Position numbers and translations under genes: made by a program. A stretch of 49,938 nucleotides of DNA. Origin: JAWLDV01 sp046537975. Lineage in GTDB: Bacteria > Desulfobacterota > Desulfobulbia > Desulfobulbales > SURF-16. Below, piece by piece: positions 49,146 through 49,938 of this stretch (position 1 is its first letter; the number at the start of each line of letters is the position of its first letter). The notes under the pieces were generated by a model that saw nothing but the letters and a program-made list of their open reading frames with translations, had not been told where the DNA came from and did not search any database. The DNA lies in NCBI GenBank assembly GCA_046537975.1, contig JBKHJR010000010.1:1-49938 (forward strand). The letters run 5' to 3'.

Positions 49146-49938
49146 TTATTGCGTCCTGGTCAAGATAACTACAGGATAAAAATCAGCCAGTTCGTCCCTG
49201 CAGATGACAGCCTTTTCCCGGTCGGCAAAAAGACCGAAAACCGTGGGCCCGCTACCTGCCAGTAGGGAAACCAGGGCCCCGTAATTCATAAGTGACTCTT
49301 TCAACTCTGAAAGTTCAGGATATCTTGCCAGGGTTACACTTTCCAGCTCGTTAAAACAGTTCAGCTTTAAATTGTTCTTAAACTCGACATATTTATAAAA
49401 ATTATTGTCTCTTGTCAACGCTAATTTATCAGCGGTAAGCTGATTAAACCGATTATAGACTTCTTTGGTGGAAACCTCATATCCGGGGTTGACCAGAAGG
49501 CACCAGTATCCTGATACAGATTGTGCTACGTCAAGACAATCGCCTATACCGGTGGCCAGGGCCGCCTTGCAGTCAGAAACAAAAAATGGGACATCTGCCC
49601 CCAGCAGACCTCCCATTTCCTCAAGTTCTCCATTGCCGAAAGGAGAGCCGAACATTGAGTTAAGCCCTTTCAAAACCAGTCCGGCATCACTGCTGCCACC
49701 TCCGAGGCCGGCTGCGACCGGAATATTTTTTTCGATTACTATTTTGACCCTGGGAACCCCGGAAGTCTTTTCTCCGAAGAGCTGAGCAGCTTTATAAGCA
49801 AGATTGTCTTGACCTTCGGGCAGGGCGGAGTCAGGGCAGGACAGGGTTAAGGAATCGGAAGGCCTTAAGGTGATACGGTCAGACAATTCCAGCTTCTGCA
49901 TCACAGTCTGTAGCTCGTGATATCCATCAGTCCTCAGG
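49146..49938 (-). CDS. ispE: 4-diphosphocytidyl-2-C-methyl-D-erythritol kinase, 5' end cut by window edge
   Basis: IspE phosphorylates CDP-ME in the MEP isoprenoid pathway. The start lies beyond the window: the frame runs to the edge as LRTDGYHELQTVMQKLELSD, matching the family's GYHEL motif a short way from its N-terminus. The GHMP ATP loop is PVAAGLGGGSSDAGLVL, and LAGSGPTVFGLF near the end is the third GHMP motif. About 263 codons are visible; roughly 20-25 residues are missing. It heads the conserved ispE-tRNA-Gln-prs order. Confidence 0.95.
   Translation of the reverse strand, partial: LRTDGYHELQTVMQKLELSDRITLRPSDSLTLSCPDSALPEGQDNLAYKAAQLFGEKTSGVPRVKIVIEKNIPVAAGLGGGSSDAGLVLKGLNSMFGSPFGNGELEEMGGLLGADVPFFVSDCKAALATGIGDCLDVAQSVSGYWCLLVNPGYEVSTKEVYNRFNQLTADKLALTRDNNFYKYVEFKNNLKLNCFNELESVTLARYPELSELKESLMNYGALVSLLAGSGPTVFGLFADREKAVICRDELADFYPVVILTRTQ

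Noticed and set aside
1..49938. CRISPR array, insertion sequence, prophage or defence island
   Set aside because: No regularly spaced repeats, transposase, integrase, or known defence-gene motifs were seen; gene content and strand layout look like core chromosome.

Overview
The window looks like chromosome from a Gram-negative anaerobe of the Desulfobacterota (former Deltaproteobacteria), possibly a sulfate or sulfur metaboliser. The reasons are a periplasmic tetraheme cytochrome of the c3 type next to System II cytochrome c maturation genes (resB, ccsA), lipid A and heptose genes (lpxB, hldA) that imply LPS, a MucR/Ros-like zinc-finger regulator, HDOD and GGDEF signalling proteins, and the gene orders yicC-remA(DUF370)-gmk and ispE-tRNA-Gln-prs-rplY-pth. 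Genus cannot be decided from the sequence. Base composition and codon use look even throughout. I see no phage, insertion sequence, integron, CRISPR array or toxin-antitoxin module.

Layout. 1-4.6 kb (minus strand): end-truncated zinc alcohol dehydrogenase, lpxB with an upstream Gfo/Idh/MocA oxidoreductase, and an NSS-type sodium:solute symporter. 4.9-8.6 kb: an HDOD protein (+), then a PAS hybrid histidine kinase overlapping aat (-). 9-15.2 kb (+): dnaE, a ClC channel with CBS domains, and a ZIP zinc transporter. 15.3-20.1 kb: a YkgJ-type Cys-cluster protein (-) divergent from hldA, then yicC, remA, gmk and rlmB (+), the last three joined by one-base overlaps. 20.1-28.1 kb (-): a four-S1-domain protein, a YfcE-like phosphoesterase, cobD, cobU, lolA, murI, mucR, then a GGDEF protein, a second HDOD protein and a small HD-GYP-N-like protein. 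28.3-35.5 kb: fmdB, queA (-), DUF2065 (-), ispG, proS, relA-like and rpmB (-). 35.9-40.8 kb (+): resB, ccsA, a tetraheme cytochrome with a clear promoter and a perfect terminator, and a class A penicillin-binding protein interrupted by an in-frame TGA. 40.8-45.7 kb: CBS-ACT protein (-), pabB-pabC fusion, OleD-like reductase, beta-hydroxyacid dehydrogenase. 45.7-49.9 kb (-): rluD, pth, rplY, prs, tRNA-Gln and the 5'-truncated ispE.

Most genes are housekeeping: replication, translation, envelope, isoprenoid, folate, queuosine, cobamide and nucleotide synthesis. No novel multi-gene defence or biosynthetic system is visible. The points most worth a second look are: the class A PBP split by TGA between its SxN and KTG motifs, with its start codon pressed against a perfect terminator hairpin; a RelA/SpoT homologue whose HD hydrolase motif is destroyed while its synthetase keeps the RxKD signature usual for bifunctional enzymes; a RemA-like DUF370 protein in an LPS-bearing organism; a Cys-cluster PAS kinase translationally coupled to aat; a divergent promoter pair with overlapping -35 boxes; and structured leaders before the S1 gene and prs. 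Promoters and hairpins were found by eye and are candidates.
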